64,000 nucleotides of DNA, taken from assembly GCA_964646625.1 (NCBI GenBank), contig CAZYHC010000016.1, positions 1-64,000 on the forward strand. The letters are read 5' to 3'. Every line of letters begins with the position of its first letter. The first letter of the stretch is position 1. This document shows positions 40,911-49,182 of the stretch, in pieces. The position numbers were made by a program, and so were the translations under genes. This DNA is from DAOULT01 sp964646625. GTDB taxonomy: Bacteria > Chloroflexota > Anaerolineae > CAZYHC01. The notes beneath the pieces are model-generated. The model did not search any database. It was not told the DNA's origin and worked only from the letters and a program-made list of their open reading frames with translations.

Positions 40911-40997
40911 GCAGGCTGTCTAGAGGGCGCAAAATAACCCGTTCTAAGTCGGTTATTTGCACCAGGGGACTATTCCTGCGCCTTTTAGGCAGCCTGC
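40911..40997 (+). other. Nested three-tier palindrome between livK-like and livH-like genes
   Basis: Outer GCAGGCTG/CAGCCTGC (40911-40918, 40990-40997), middle GGCGCA/TGCGCC (40926-40931, 40978-40983) and inner AAATAACC/GGTTATTT (40932-40939, 40951-40958) can form one long structured RNA or cruciform. It may limit read-through so that the binding protein is made in excess. No gene lies in 40876-41030. Confidence 0.65.
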
Positions 40998-41030
40998 ACT
41001 CTTGACTACCAAAGCCAGGAAGCTATTATC

Positions 41031-41900
41031 ATGATCGTGACGATCCTAGACGTAGTGATTGCTGGTTTACTGCTGGGCGGCATCTATGCCCTGATCGCCG
41101 TGGGGCTCAGCCTGCAATATGGTGTGGCCCGGGTGCTGAACATATCTCATGGCGAGTTTATTATGCTCGGGTCTTTCGGCACCTGGATGCTGTACACCAT
41201 GTTGGGCATTAACCCGCTGGTCTCTCTGGTCATTGTCGGTCCGGTTGTATTCATAATAGGTTTTATACTTCACAGGACTCTGTTCACACGCCTCAGAATC
41301 TCGTCAGCATCAGCGGCTGCCTTTGAGGGTAGTTCCCTGTTAGCCTCTTTTGGTCTCCTCTTCATCATTCAAAATGTGGCCATATTAATATGGGGTGCCG
41401 ACATAGAAGGGTACTCTTATTTAGCTTTTGGGGTCGATCTGGGGGGAGCGATATTTGCCGCCAATCGCCTGGTAACCCTTTTGTTTGCTGTCATCATAGG
41501 GGTAGCCTTCTATCTCTTTGTAGCCCGCACCCGCCTGGGCAAAGCGATTCGGGCCGCGGCTCAAGACCCGGCGACAGCGGGACTCATGGGGGTAAACATC
41601 GACCAGGTGCTGGCTTTATGCTTTGGCTTTGGGGCTTTAATGGCTGGTTTTGCCGGCGTACTTTTAAGCATGTGCTACCCTATTAGAGCAACGATGGGCC
41701 TGGAATACACGGTAATTGCCATCATCGTGGTCGTCCTGGGCGGGTTGGGCAGTATCCCGGGCAGTTTTATCGGGGGTTTTATACTGGGTCTTATTGGCAG
41801 CATAGTCACCTATATAGAGCCGAGCTTATCACTGGTTGCCTACTACGTCATCTTCATGCTCCTGCTCCTGGTGAAGCCGACCGGTATTTTGGGGAAATAG
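41031..41900 (+). CDS. Branched-chain amino acid-type ABC permease (LivH-like)
   Basis: This 289-residue permease of the LivH type begins VIAGLLLGGIYALIAVGLSLQYGVARVLNISHGEFIMLG, the family hallmark. It has about eight hydrophobic helices and the late GLGSIPGSFIGGFILGLI motif. It forms a heterodimeric channel with the LivM-like protein encoded 4 bp downstream. The ribosome site before the ATG is weak, and a palindromic element separates it from the binding-protein gene. Confidence 0.93.
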   Translation: MIVTILDVVIAGLLLGGIYALIAVGLSLQYGVARVLNISHGEFIMLGSFGTWMLYTMLGINPLVSLVIVGPVVFIIGFILHRTLFTRLRISSASAAAFEGSSLLASFGLLFIIQNVAILIWGADIEGYSYLAFGVDLGGAIFAANRLVTLLFAVIIGVAFYLFVARTRLGKAIRAAAQDPATAGLMGVNIDQVLALCFGFGALMAGFAGVLLSMCYPIRATMGLEYTVIAIIVVVLGGLGSIPGSFIGGFILGLIGSIVTYIEPSLSLVAYYVIFMLLLLVKPTGILGK

Positions 41901-41904
41901 CGAA

Positions 41905-42858
41905 ATGGATACTGCCACGTTTACATCTAAGAGGTCCCTGGCCTCGGGGTCAATTATTCTCATCTTATTGATCCTATTAGCTACTTCACCCCTCTATGCC
42001 CCGGCTTATACTGTTATATTACTGAGCAGCATCCTGATGTATACCATCATCACTGTGAGTTGGGTTATTTTTTCCGGCCCTACCGGTTACATGTCACTGG
42101 CGCCGGCCGCCTTCTTCGGGGTCGGCATATATACTTCAGCTATACTGGGGAACGAATTCTCTCTGCCTATCGTTATCGGCATTGCTGGTCTGGCTAGTGT
42201 CTGTCTGGCCCTTCTCGTCGGCGCCTTGACGCTGAGGCTGAGGGGCATATATTTTGCCATATTCACTTTCGGACTCGTGGAGCTCATCAAGCATCTTGTC
42301 CTGTACCTGGAGCTTCACATAACGGGCACGCGTGGCAGATTCGTTATCCCCGTAGATCACACCACTGTGTATTACGTAATGCTCAGCATTTTTGTGACAT
42401 TAATGCTTACCACCTACCTCATTAGACGCTCTAGATTTGGCTTAGCTTTACAAAGTATCGGTGAGAACGAGGAAGCCGCGGCCCACACCGGCATAAATGT
42501 AACTTTGGTGAAGGTTATCACCTTTGCCATCAGCGCTTCTTTCATAGGGGCCGCCGGGGCCATCATGGCCACAAGATGGACATACATTGACCCATACATC
42601 GCCTTTAACCCGCTCTTTTCTTTTATGCCCGTTCTGATGGCCATCTTTGGCGGTATGGGACAGCTTTACGGTCCAATCCTGGGCGCAGTTATTTTTTCCT
42701 ACCTGGAAGAATTTCTGATAACCAGGTTTCCCGAATTATATATGCTCATTTTCGGCATCATATTAGTGGTCGCTATCTTATACCTGCCCCGGGGACTTGT
42801 CGGATTAATACAGAAGCTGTGGAAACGAGTTTCGGGGGGGCACCATGCCAATACTTGA
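41905..42858 (+). CDS. Branched-chain amino acid-type ABC permease (LivM-like)
   Basis: The 317-residue LivM-type permease has multiple helices, TGYMSLAPAAFFGVGIYTSAILG, LRLRGIYFAIFTFGLVELIKHLV and SRFGLALQSIGENEEAAAHTGINV (the EAA-like coupling loop). GAVIFSYLEEFLITRFPELYMLIFGIILVVAILYLPRGLVG comes near the end. It partners the LivH-like permease. Its last 14 bp overlap the start of the LivG-like ATPase gene, which suggests coupled translation. Confidence 0.93.
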   Translation: MDTATFTSKRSLASGSIILILLILLATSPLYAPAYTVILLSSILMYTIITVSWVIFSGPTGYMSLAPAAFFGVGIYTSAILGNEFSLPIVIGIAGLASVCLALLVGALTLRLRGIYFAIFTFGLVELIKHLVLYLELHITGTRGRFVIPVDHTTVYYVMLSIFVTLMLTTYLIRRSRFGLALQSIGENEEAAAHTGINVTLVKVITFAISASFIGAAGAIMATRWTYIDPYIAFNPLFSFMPVLMAIFGGMGQLYGPILGAVIFSYLEEFLITRFPELYMLIFGIILVVAILYLPRGLVGLIQKLWKRVSGGHHANT

Positions 42859-43564
42859 AGGCGAAGGAGTGACCAGGTACTTTGGCGGGTTAGCCGCAGT
42901 CTCAAACGTAGACTTCCACGTCAACGAGGGCGAAATCGTAGGTCTGATTGGTCCCAATGGAGCTGGTAAAACGACGCTGTTTAATTTGATATCGGGGGCT
43001 CTTGTTCCTAATTCTGGAGAAATAAGATTCAAGGGTAAAAAAATCACCGGCTCAAAGCCGCATCAAATCTGTAGGGGAGGAGTGGCCAGAACGTTTCAAT
43101 CGGTTAAAGTTTTCGCCAACATGTCAGTTCTTGAGAACGTATTGTTGGGCGCGTTATTCGGGACATCAAACAGGATGTCATCAGCGGATGCTGCCAGGGA
43201 AGCTACAGGATTATTAGAGTTTGTCGGGTTGTCGGCAGTGAGAGCGACCCCTGCGAAAGACCTGACCCTGGCTAACCAGAAGCGCCTGGAGGTAGCCAGA
43301 GCGTTAGCAACCAGGCCGGAACTATTGTTGCTGGATGAGCTGATGGCAGGATTAAATCCCACTGAGGTAGCCCAGACTATGGAATTGGTAACCAGGATTC
43401 GGGATAAGGGGATTACCATTTTCATGATCGAGCATGTCATGAAAGCAATTATGAGCGTATGTGACCGCATTATGGTACTCCATCACGGTGAGAAGATTGC
43501 GGAAGGAACGCCGCAGCAGATTGCCACCAGCAGAACCGTTGTTGAAGTATACTTAGGGGAGTAG
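42845..43564 (+). CDS. ABC transporter ATP-binding protein (LivG-like)
   Basis: This 239-residue ATPase has Walker A GPNGAGKTT, Walker B LLLLDELMAGLNP and the LivG-typical IFMIEHVMKAIMSVCDRIMVLHHGEKIAEGTP. The signature motif reads DLTLANQKRLEVARAL rather than LSGGQ, as is usual in LivG proteins. It powers the transporter with the LivF-like ATPase encoded 4 bp downstream. Confidence 0.93.
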   Translation: MPILEGEGVTRYFGGLAAVSNVDFHVNEGEIVGLIGPNGAGKTTLFNLISGALVPNSGEIRFKGKKITGSKPHQICRGGVARTFQSVKVFANMSVLENVLLGALFGTSNRMSSADAAREATGLLEFVGLSAVRATPAKDLTLANQKRLEVARALATRPELLLLDELMAGLNPTEVAQTMELVTRIRDKGITIFMIEHVMKAIMSVCDRIMVLHHGEKIAEGTPQQIATSRTVVEVYLGE

Positions 43565-43568
43565 GCTT

Positions 43569-44273
43569 ATGCTGGGAGTATGTAATATAAATACTCTTTA
43601 TGGTAAGGCTCAAGCATTATGGGATGTTTGTTTAGGAATCGATGAGGCAGAAATAGTGGCCTTGCTCGGTTCGAACGGAGCCGGTAAAACGACCCTGCTT
43701 AATACTATATCCGGTTTGCTGCGTCCAGCTTCAGGTAGTGTGGAGTTCCTCGGTAGGCGGATAGATGGTCTACCACCTCACTCCATTGTGGAACTGGGTA
43801 TTTCTCACGTACCCCAGGGTGGAAGAGTTTTTCCCGACATGACGGTGCGTGAAAACTTGGAAATGGGTGCCTATCCTTACCAGGCGTGGAAACAGAAGGA
43901 GGAAACACTGGAGCGGGTTTATCGAGTTTTTCCCATGCTAAAGGAAAGGGAAAGGCAATTAGCTAGAACGTTGAGCGGTGGCGAGCGTCAAATGTTAGCC
44001 ATGGGGCGGGGCTTAATGTCAAGGCCCCGGCTGTGCCTATTTGATGAGCCCTCATACGGGTTGGCCCCGCTATTGGTGGCAGAAATCTTCCGCATCATAC
44101 AGGGGCTCCGCGACCAGGGGATTACCGTCTTACTGATCGAGCAAAATGTTCGACATACCCTGGAGATAGCCGACCGGGCATACGTGCTGGAAAATGGCCG
44201 AGTATGCCTGGAAGGGGCCTGTGACCAGCTCCTCCAAAGCGATTATGTGAGGAAAGCCTATTTGGGGTTGTAG
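43569..44273 (+). CDS. ABC transporter ATP-binding protein (LivF-like)
   Basis: The 234-residue ATPase has Walker A GSNGAGKTT, ISHVPQGGRVFPDMTVRENLEMGA, signature LSGGERQMLAMGRGLMSRP, Walker B LCLFDEPSYGLAP and VLLIEQNVRHTLEIADRAYVLENGRV. It closes a complete five-gene Liv-type import cassette. An alcohol dehydrogenase gene follows after 59 bp with no terminator visible, so substrate uptake and oxidation may be cotranscribed. Confidence 0.94.
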   Translation: MLGVCNINTLYGKAQALWDVCLGIDEAEIVALLGSNGAGKTTLLNTISGLLRPASGSVEFLGRRIDGLPPHSIVELGISHVPQGGRVFPDMTVRENLEMGAYPYQAWKQKEETLERVYRVFPMLKERERQLARTLSGGERQMLAMGRGLMSRPRLCLFDEPSYGLAPLLVAEIFRIIQGLRDQGITVLLIEQNVRHTLEIADRAYVLENGRVCLEGACDQLLQSDYVRKAYLGL

Positions 44274-44332
44274 CCGTAGCCAATTGATGGAAAATATTAA
44301 GCTCGGCAGGAGGAGAAAAGAGGAGGAGAAAG

Positions 44333-45430
44333 ATGGAAATTAAAGCCGCGGTCGTCTTTGAGAAATCGGGAAATTTCAGCATCGAACAACTGGAACTCAG
44401 CGAGCCGAACGATGATGAGGTGCTGGTGCGGATAGTCGGCGTTGGCATCTGCCACACGGACCTGGCCGCCCGGGACCAGCATTTACCGATCCCTCCGCCG
44501 CCGAGTGTCTTCGGACACGAAGGGGCCGGCATTGTCGAAAAGGTGGGGGCGCGGGTGACCAAGGTAAAACCGGGCGATCATGTGGTATTGGCCTGGAACT
44601 CCTGCGGGACATGCGCTTCATGCAAGGCCGGCAAGGACTCCTATTGCCTGAATTTCTTCCTGTACAATTTCCACGGAGCCCGTCCGGACGGTACCACGAC
44701 CTTGCGAAAGGGCGCTCAGGTCATCCATGGCTCTTTTTTCAGCCAGTCTTCTTTTGCCGATTTCGCGTTAGCCAACGAACGGAACGTCGTCAGGGTGCGG
44801 GATGACGTTCCCCTCGAGATCCTGGGCCCCATGGGGTGCGGCGTTATGACCGGCGCCGGTGCGGTCATGAATTCGCTTCAGCCCAGGCCCGGGGCTTCCA
44901 TCGCCATATTCGGTGTCGGCCCGGTGGGGATGAGCGCTGTGCTCGGGGCGGTCGTGTGCGGTTGTACCACCATTATCGCCGTGGATATCAATTCGGACCG
45001 CCTGGAGACGGCCAGGGAATTGGGCGCCACCCATACCGTCAAGGCCGGTGAGGTGGATCCGGTTGAGGCCATCCTGGACATTACCGGCCAGGGTGCAGAA
45101 TTCAGCCTGGAGTGTGTCGGTAATCCCAAGGTGCTTCGGCAGGCCGTGGATGTTCTGCCCCGTTGCGGGGTTTGCGGACTCCTGGGGGTTGTGCCACCGG
45201 GCACGGAGGTCAGCCTGGACATGGACAGGATCATGAATGGCCGGATGGTTAAGGGGATCATCGAAGGCGATGCCATCCCGGATCTGTTTATCCCCAGGCT
45301 GATTGAACTGTACAGCCAGGGGCGGTTCCCCTTTGACCGATTGATCACATTCTATCCATTCGACGACATAAACCAGGCGGTGGAAGATATGGAAAAGGGG
45401 CGTGTGATCAAACCGGTTCTGCGGCTATAG
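44333..45430 (+). CDS. Zinc-dependent alcohol dehydrogenase, aryl-alcohol dehydrogenase type
   Basis: The 365-residue MDR enzyme has catalytic zinc residues in GVGICHTDLAARD and FGHEGAGIVEKVGARV, and a structural zinc lobe in CGTCASCKAGKDSYC. It has a Rossmann motif AIFGVGPVGMSAV near residue 190. The stretches NFHGARPDGTTTL and HGSFFSQSSFADFALANERN are characteristic of benzyl/aryl-alcohol dehydrogenases. It probably oxidises a primary, perhaps aromatic, alcohol to the aldehyde with NAD. The aldehyde oxidoreductase gene 33 bp downstream would take the next step. Start: ATG after AGGAGGAGA. Confidence 0.9.
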   Translation: MEIKAAVVFEKSGNFSIEQLELSEPNDDEVLVRIVGVGICHTDLAARDQHLPIPPPPSVFGHEGAGIVEKVGARVTKVKPGDHVVLAWNSCGTCASCKAGKDSYCLNFFLYNFHGARPDGTTTLRKGAQVIHGSFFSQSSFADFALANERNVVRVRDDVPLEILGPMGCGVMTGAGAVMNSLQPRPGASIAIFGVGPVGMSAVLGAVVCGCTTIIAVDINSDRLETARELGATHTVKAGEVDPVEAILDITGQGAEFSLECVGNPKVLRQAVDVLPRCGVCGLLGVVPPGTEVSLDMDRIMNGRMVKGIIEGDAIPDLFIPRLIELYSQGRFPFDRLITFYPFDDINQAVEDMEKGRVIKPVLRL

Positions 45431-45463
45431 CGCCACCTAATTTATCGTTGCAAGGAGGTAGAT

Positions 45464-47185
45464 ATGAAGTTCATAAGGGTGAACGTGAACGAAAAAACCA
45501 TTAATATTGAAGATGTGCCACAGGATTACGTGGGGCTTGGCGGCAGGGGCCTTACATCAATAATGATCAACGCAGAGGTGCCGCCAAAGTGTGATCCCCT
45601 GGGGCCGGAAAACAAGCTCATTTTTGCTCCGGGCTTTCTAAGTGGTACGCCTCTGCCGAATACCAGCCGGATATCCATAGGGGCGAAAAGCCCGCTGACA
45701 GGGACGATCAAAGAGAGCAATGTGGGGGGCACCGTTGCGGCGGCTTTAGGCCGTTTGGGAATTACGGCGGTAGTTATCGAAGGGCAGGCGCCGGAAGGAG
45801 AACTCTACTTCCTCAGTATTGACGAGAAGGGAAACGCCAGTCTCATTCCAGCCCAGGAGTACCAGGGAATGCGAACGTACAAACTGGTGGAAAAGCTCCT
45901 GGAGGTCTACGGGAAGAAAACCTCAGTGCTCTGTATCGGGCCGGCTGGCGAGTATAGGCTGACCGCAGCTTCCATACAGTCTTCCGACGTGGACGGTCGC
46001 CCCTGCCGCGCCGCAGGCCGAGGAGGCCTGGGGGCGGTTATGGGGGCCAAGGGGCTTAAGGCCCTCATTGTAGATCAGCGCGGGAAGAGCGCTGACCCCA
46101 TAGCCGATCCGCAGGCTTTCAAGGACGCGGCCAGGGCTGTCGTCAAAGCCGTAAAAGAGGATCACATGAGCGGTGAGGTGATGCCCAAGCTCGGCACCGC
46201 CGGTCTCGTGGCTCCCGTCAATTCCATGGGCGCCTTTCCCAGTTACAATGCTCGAAAGGGCGTGTTGGACGGTTGGGAGAAGATCAGCGGGGAGGCCATG
46301 GCCGAGCTTATCCAGGAACGGGGCGGAAATACGACCCACATGGGCTGCACCCAGTGCATCATCCATTGCTCCAATGAATTTGTGGATAAAGAGGGGAGGT
46401 ATGTAACCAGTTCCCTGGAGTATGAGACTATCTGGGCGATGGGCGGTATGACCGGCATTGCCGATCTGGATACGATTGCTCGACTCGACAATCTGTGCGA
46501 TGACATTGGGGTTGACACCATGAGCACGGGGGTGGCCCTTGCCGTTGCTATGGATGCCGGGCACAAAGAGTTTGGGGATGCCGAGGCGGCTATAGAGATG
46601 GTGGAGGAGATCGGCATGGGCACAGAATTCGGCAGGATCCTTGGAAACGGGCCTGCTGCCGTAGGCGAGCATTTCAACCACGCCCGGGTTCCCGTGGTCA
46701 AGGGCCAGAGCATTGCCGCTTATGATCCGAGGGCCATGCTGGGTCATGGCGTTACTTATGCCACCTCACCCATGGGTGCCGATCACACGGCAGGAAACGT
46801 GGTCGGGGCATATTTGCAACAAATGCTCGACCCATTGAACCCGGCAGGACAGGTGGAGACCTCCAGATTCCTTCAAATCGCCATGGCCGCTTTTGACAGC
46901 ACGGGGCAGTGCTTTATGGCGAGTGTAGCCCTGTTGACTCCCGAAGGTGGCGAGGCGTTTCGGAGGGTGATAAATGCCAGATTCGGCACGGAGCTTGGAG
47001 CGGATGACTTCCCTTACGCCATGGGGGTGCGGGTGTTGAAGGCAGAGAGGGAATTCAATAGAAAGGCAGGGTTTACCAACGAGGACGATCGATTGCCCAG
47101 GTTTTTCTACGAAGAACCTCTGCCTCCCCATAACACAGTCTTTGTCATCGGTGACGAGGAACTCGACAGCACCTTTGATTTCTAA
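45464..47185 (+). CDS. aor: Aldehyde:ferredoxin oxidoreductase family (tungsten enzyme)
   Basis: This 573-residue AOR-family protein oxidises aldehydes to acids with ferredoxin using a tungsto-bispterin and a [4Fe-4S] cluster. The N-terminal domain shows GGRGLTSIMI, LPNTSRISIGAKSPLTGTIKESNVGG and CRAAGRGGLGAVMGAKGLKAL. The cluster ligands C-x2-C-x3-C are at about 295-302 (CTQCIIHC), with a likely fourth Cys near 483 (TGQCFMAS). GADHTAGN and pterin-contact segments lie between. It is followed by a MoaD-like gene, as in other AOR operons. Start: ATG after AAGGAGG. Confidence 0.94.
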   Translation: MKFIRVNVNEKTINIEDVPQDYVGLGGRGLTSIMINAEVPPKCDPLGPENKLIFAPGFLSGTPLPNTSRISIGAKSPLTGTIKESNVGGTVAAALGRLGITAVVIEGQAPEGELYFLSIDEKGNASLIPAQEYQGMRTYKLVEKLLEVYGKKTSVLCIGPAGEYRLTAASIQSSDVDGRPCRAAGRGGLGAVMGAKGLKALIVDQRGKSADPIADPQAFKDAARAVVKAVKEDHMSGEVMPKLGTAGLVAPVNSMGAFPSYNARKGVLDGWEKISGEAMAELIQERGGNTTHMGCTQCIIHCSNEFVDKEGRYVTSSLEYETIWAMGGMTGIADLDTIARLDNLCDDIGVDTMSTGVALAVAMDAGHKEFGDAEAAIEMVEEIGMGTEFGRILGNGPAAVGEHFNHARVPVVKGQSIAAYDPRAMLGHGVTYATSPMGADHTAGNVVGAYLQQMLDPLNPAGQVETSRFLQIAMAAFDSTGQCFMASVALLTPEGGEAFRRVINARFGTELGADDFPYAMGVRVLKAEREFNRKAGFTNEDDRLPRFFYEEPLPPHNTVFVIGDEELDSTFDF

Positions 47186-47197
47186 CGGGAAGCAGGA

Positions 47198-47437
47198 ATG
47201 AAGGTTAAGGTCAAACTATACGGAACTTTGCGCCAATCTTTCCCCGATTACCAGCATTCACAGGGCATTGAGGTTGAGATTCCAGATGGGGCGACGGTCG
47301 AAGACCTTCTCGCCCTGCTGGAGATCTCAGAATCCCAAAGGGCAGTGGTTATTATGGAAGGCCGAATACTCAAAGCCGATGATAAAATGCGGTGCGGAGT
47401 CCCTGTGAACGTTTTACAAGCTATTCACGGCGGATGA
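47198..47437 (+). CDS. MoaD/ThiS-family sulfur carrier
   Basis: The 79-residue ubiquitin-like protein (MKVKVKLYGTLRQSFPDYQHSQGIEVEIPDGATVEDLLALL...) ends in the Gly-Gly tail required for thiocarboxylation (AIHGG). It probably donates sulfur for the dithiolene of the pterin cofactor used by the AOR protein encoded 12 bp upstream. No MoaE or MoeB homologue is in the window. Confidence 0.9.
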   Translation: MKVKVKLYGTLRQSFPDYQHSQGIEVEIPDGATVEDLLALLEISESQRAVVIMEGRILKADDKMRCGVPVNVLQAIHGG

Positions 47438-47472
47438 TACGTCTGTGTCTTATCTGGAGTAGGCGGTGAAAA

Positions 47473-48474
47473 ATGGGCGATACAAAGAAGACAAAGGAGC
47501 AACTCGTAGAAGAACTGGCAGAGGCACGCGCTCGAATTGCCGAATTGGGAGCGTCAGAAGCCGAGCGCAAGCGGGCGGAGGAGAGCCAAAGGAAGGCTTT
47601 GGCTGAGGCGTTACAAGCAGCGCAGGCGCTGCGGGAGAGCGAGGAGTGCTATCGCTCTATAGTGGAGAGCATTGGCCTTGGGCTCAACCTCATAGATTGC
47701 GACCACAATATAGTCATCGTAAACGCTGCGCAAGGCAGACATTTTAACAAATCTCCCCGTGAGATGATCGGAAAAAAGTGTTTCCGGGAATTAGAAAAAC
47801 GTGATACGGTTTGCCCACATTGTCCTGGAGTCCAGGCAATAGCTACCGGTCGGCCCGCAGAGGTCGAGACTGAAGGTGTAAGAGATGACGGCAGCCGTTT
47901 TCTTGTGAGGCTTCAGGCTTTTCCAACCTTCGGGCAGGATGGCACAGTGAAAGGATTCATAGAGGTTGGGCAGGACATCACGAGGCGTAAGCAGGCAGAG
48001 GAGGCGCTGCAGTGTGAAATCGCCGAGCGGGAACGGGCACAGGAAGAGAACATACGCTTGCAGCAGGAGGTCATCGAGACGCAGAAACGGGCGCTCCAGG
48101 AACTCTCCACGCCCATCATCCCTGTGATGGAGCATATCATCATCATGCCGCTGATCGGCAGTGTTGACACGATGCGCGCCAGGGATATCACCCGCGCTCT
48201 GCTGGCGGGGATACGGAAGCACCAGGCCAAAGTGGTGATATTGGACATCACTGGCGTGCCCATCGTGGACAGCGGTGTCGCGGCTTACCTAAACAAGACG
48301 ATCCAGGCAGCGCGGCTGAAGGGTGCGCGCACCATCGTGACCGGCATCTCCGACGCGGTGGCTGAGATGATTGTGGACCTGGGGATAGATTGGAGCGGCA
48401 TCGAGACGTTGCGTGATCTGAAGACAGGGCTGCGGGTTGCGATGGCCGGGATGAGGCAACGCGGTGAGGGATGA
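47473..48474 (+). CDS. PAS-STAS sensor protein (RsbR-like)
   Basis: This 333-residue soluble protein starts with a coiled coil (residues 5-55), then a PAS domain (about 58-175) containing DTVCPHCPG, a Cys pair that could bind a metal or heme. A second coiled coil (about 175-215) links to a STAS domain (about 217-325: IPVMEHIIIMPLIGSVDTMRA, VVILDITGVPIVDSGVAAYL). Such RsbR paralogues feed stressosome or anti-sigma circuits. It lies within the catabolic operon, so it may sense redox state or substrate. No kinase or RsbS/T partner is seen. Confidence 0.86.
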   Translation: MGDTKKTKEQLVEELAEARARIAELGASEAERKRAEESQRKALAEALQAAQALRESEECYRSIVESIGLGLNLIDCDHNIVIVNAAQGRHFNKSPREMIGKKCFRELEKRDTVCPHCPGVQAIATGRPAEVETEGVRDDGSRFLVRLQAFPTFGQDGTVKGFIEVGQDITRRKQAEEALQCEIAERERAQEENIRLQQEVIETQKRALQELSTPIIPVMEHIIIMPLIGSVDTMRARDITRALLAGIRKHQAKVVILDITGVPIVDSGVAAYLNKTIQAARLKGARTIVTGISDAVAEMIVDLGIDWSGIETLRDLKTGLRVAMAGMRQRGEG

Positions 48475-48522
48475 TGCAATTGTGTGTATCTGTGCACAAT
48501 AATGAACTTGAGGAGGTAGCTA

Positions 48523-49152
48523 ATGGCAGACTATGAGGCCCTGAAGGCAAGAGTGCAAGAACTGGCCGAAAGAGACTGGGATGTGCCAGCCATTGAGGCC
48601 AGGTACAAAAAACTGGCTGCGGAGGGGATGCCCAGGAAGACACTTAACCGGAATGAGATTTTGGCCCACAAGCAGCAGATTCTAGATCGCGTTCAGCGGC
48701 GGGGCGAGGAATATAATTTCCTTGCCCGTAATTGTGCCAGGAGTACAGCGCTTGCCGTGATGGAGGAATTTGGCCTGGGCGATATGGAGATTATTAAAGC
48801 CTTGTCCCCATTTCCTGGTTTCGGTGGGACTGGCTGGATGTGTGGGGGTGTAACCGGGAGTCTTATTGCCCTGGGGCTCTATTTTGGCAGTGATGACCTG
48901 CTGGATTATGCGGCTGTGGGGGCAACTATAATGGCTGCCCGGATGTTTATGCCCCGCTTCGAAGAGGAAGTAGGCTCTGTAGTATGCCCGCAGATACAGG
49001 AAGAGGTGGTATTTGGACGTTACATGGATCCCGCGGCCAGCGAAGAGAATATGGAGGCCTTCGCCAGGGCGAAAGGTTTTGAAAAGTGCGGTCTCCTGCC
49101 GGGGATAGGGGCCAGGCTCGCCGCTGAGATTATCATCGAAAGCATGGAGTGA
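48523..49152 (+). CDS. C_GCAxxG_C_C family protein
   Basis: The 209-residue protein matches the C_GCAxxG_C_C family of small, probably redox or Fe-S-linked proteins. It shows FLARNCARSTALAVMEEFG, GTGWMCGGVTGSLIALGLYFG, then VVCPQIQ and FEKCGLL, giving the spaced cysteines. The family often accompanies flavoprotein/Fe-S oxidoreductases and lacks a proven function. Here it stands just before the FAD oxidase/CCG cluster. Start: ATG after GAGGAGG. Confidence 0.85.
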   Translation: MADYEALKARVQELAERDWDVPAIEARYKKLAAEGMPRKTLNRNEILAHKQQILDRVQRRGEEYNFLARNCARSTALAVMEEFGLGDMEIIKALSPFPGFGGTGWMCGGVTGSLIALGLYFGSDDLLDYAAVGATIMAARMFMPRFEEEVGSVVCPQIQEEVVFGRYMDPAASEENMEAFARAKGFEKCGLLPGIGARLAAEIIIESME

Positions 49153-49182
49153 AGTACTACGTTGCCTGTACGGGAGTTACGT

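Noticed and set aside
40911..40997. Integron attC-like site
   Set aside because: The palindrome lacks the RYYYAAC/GTTRRRY core pairs, and no integrase or cassette array is present.
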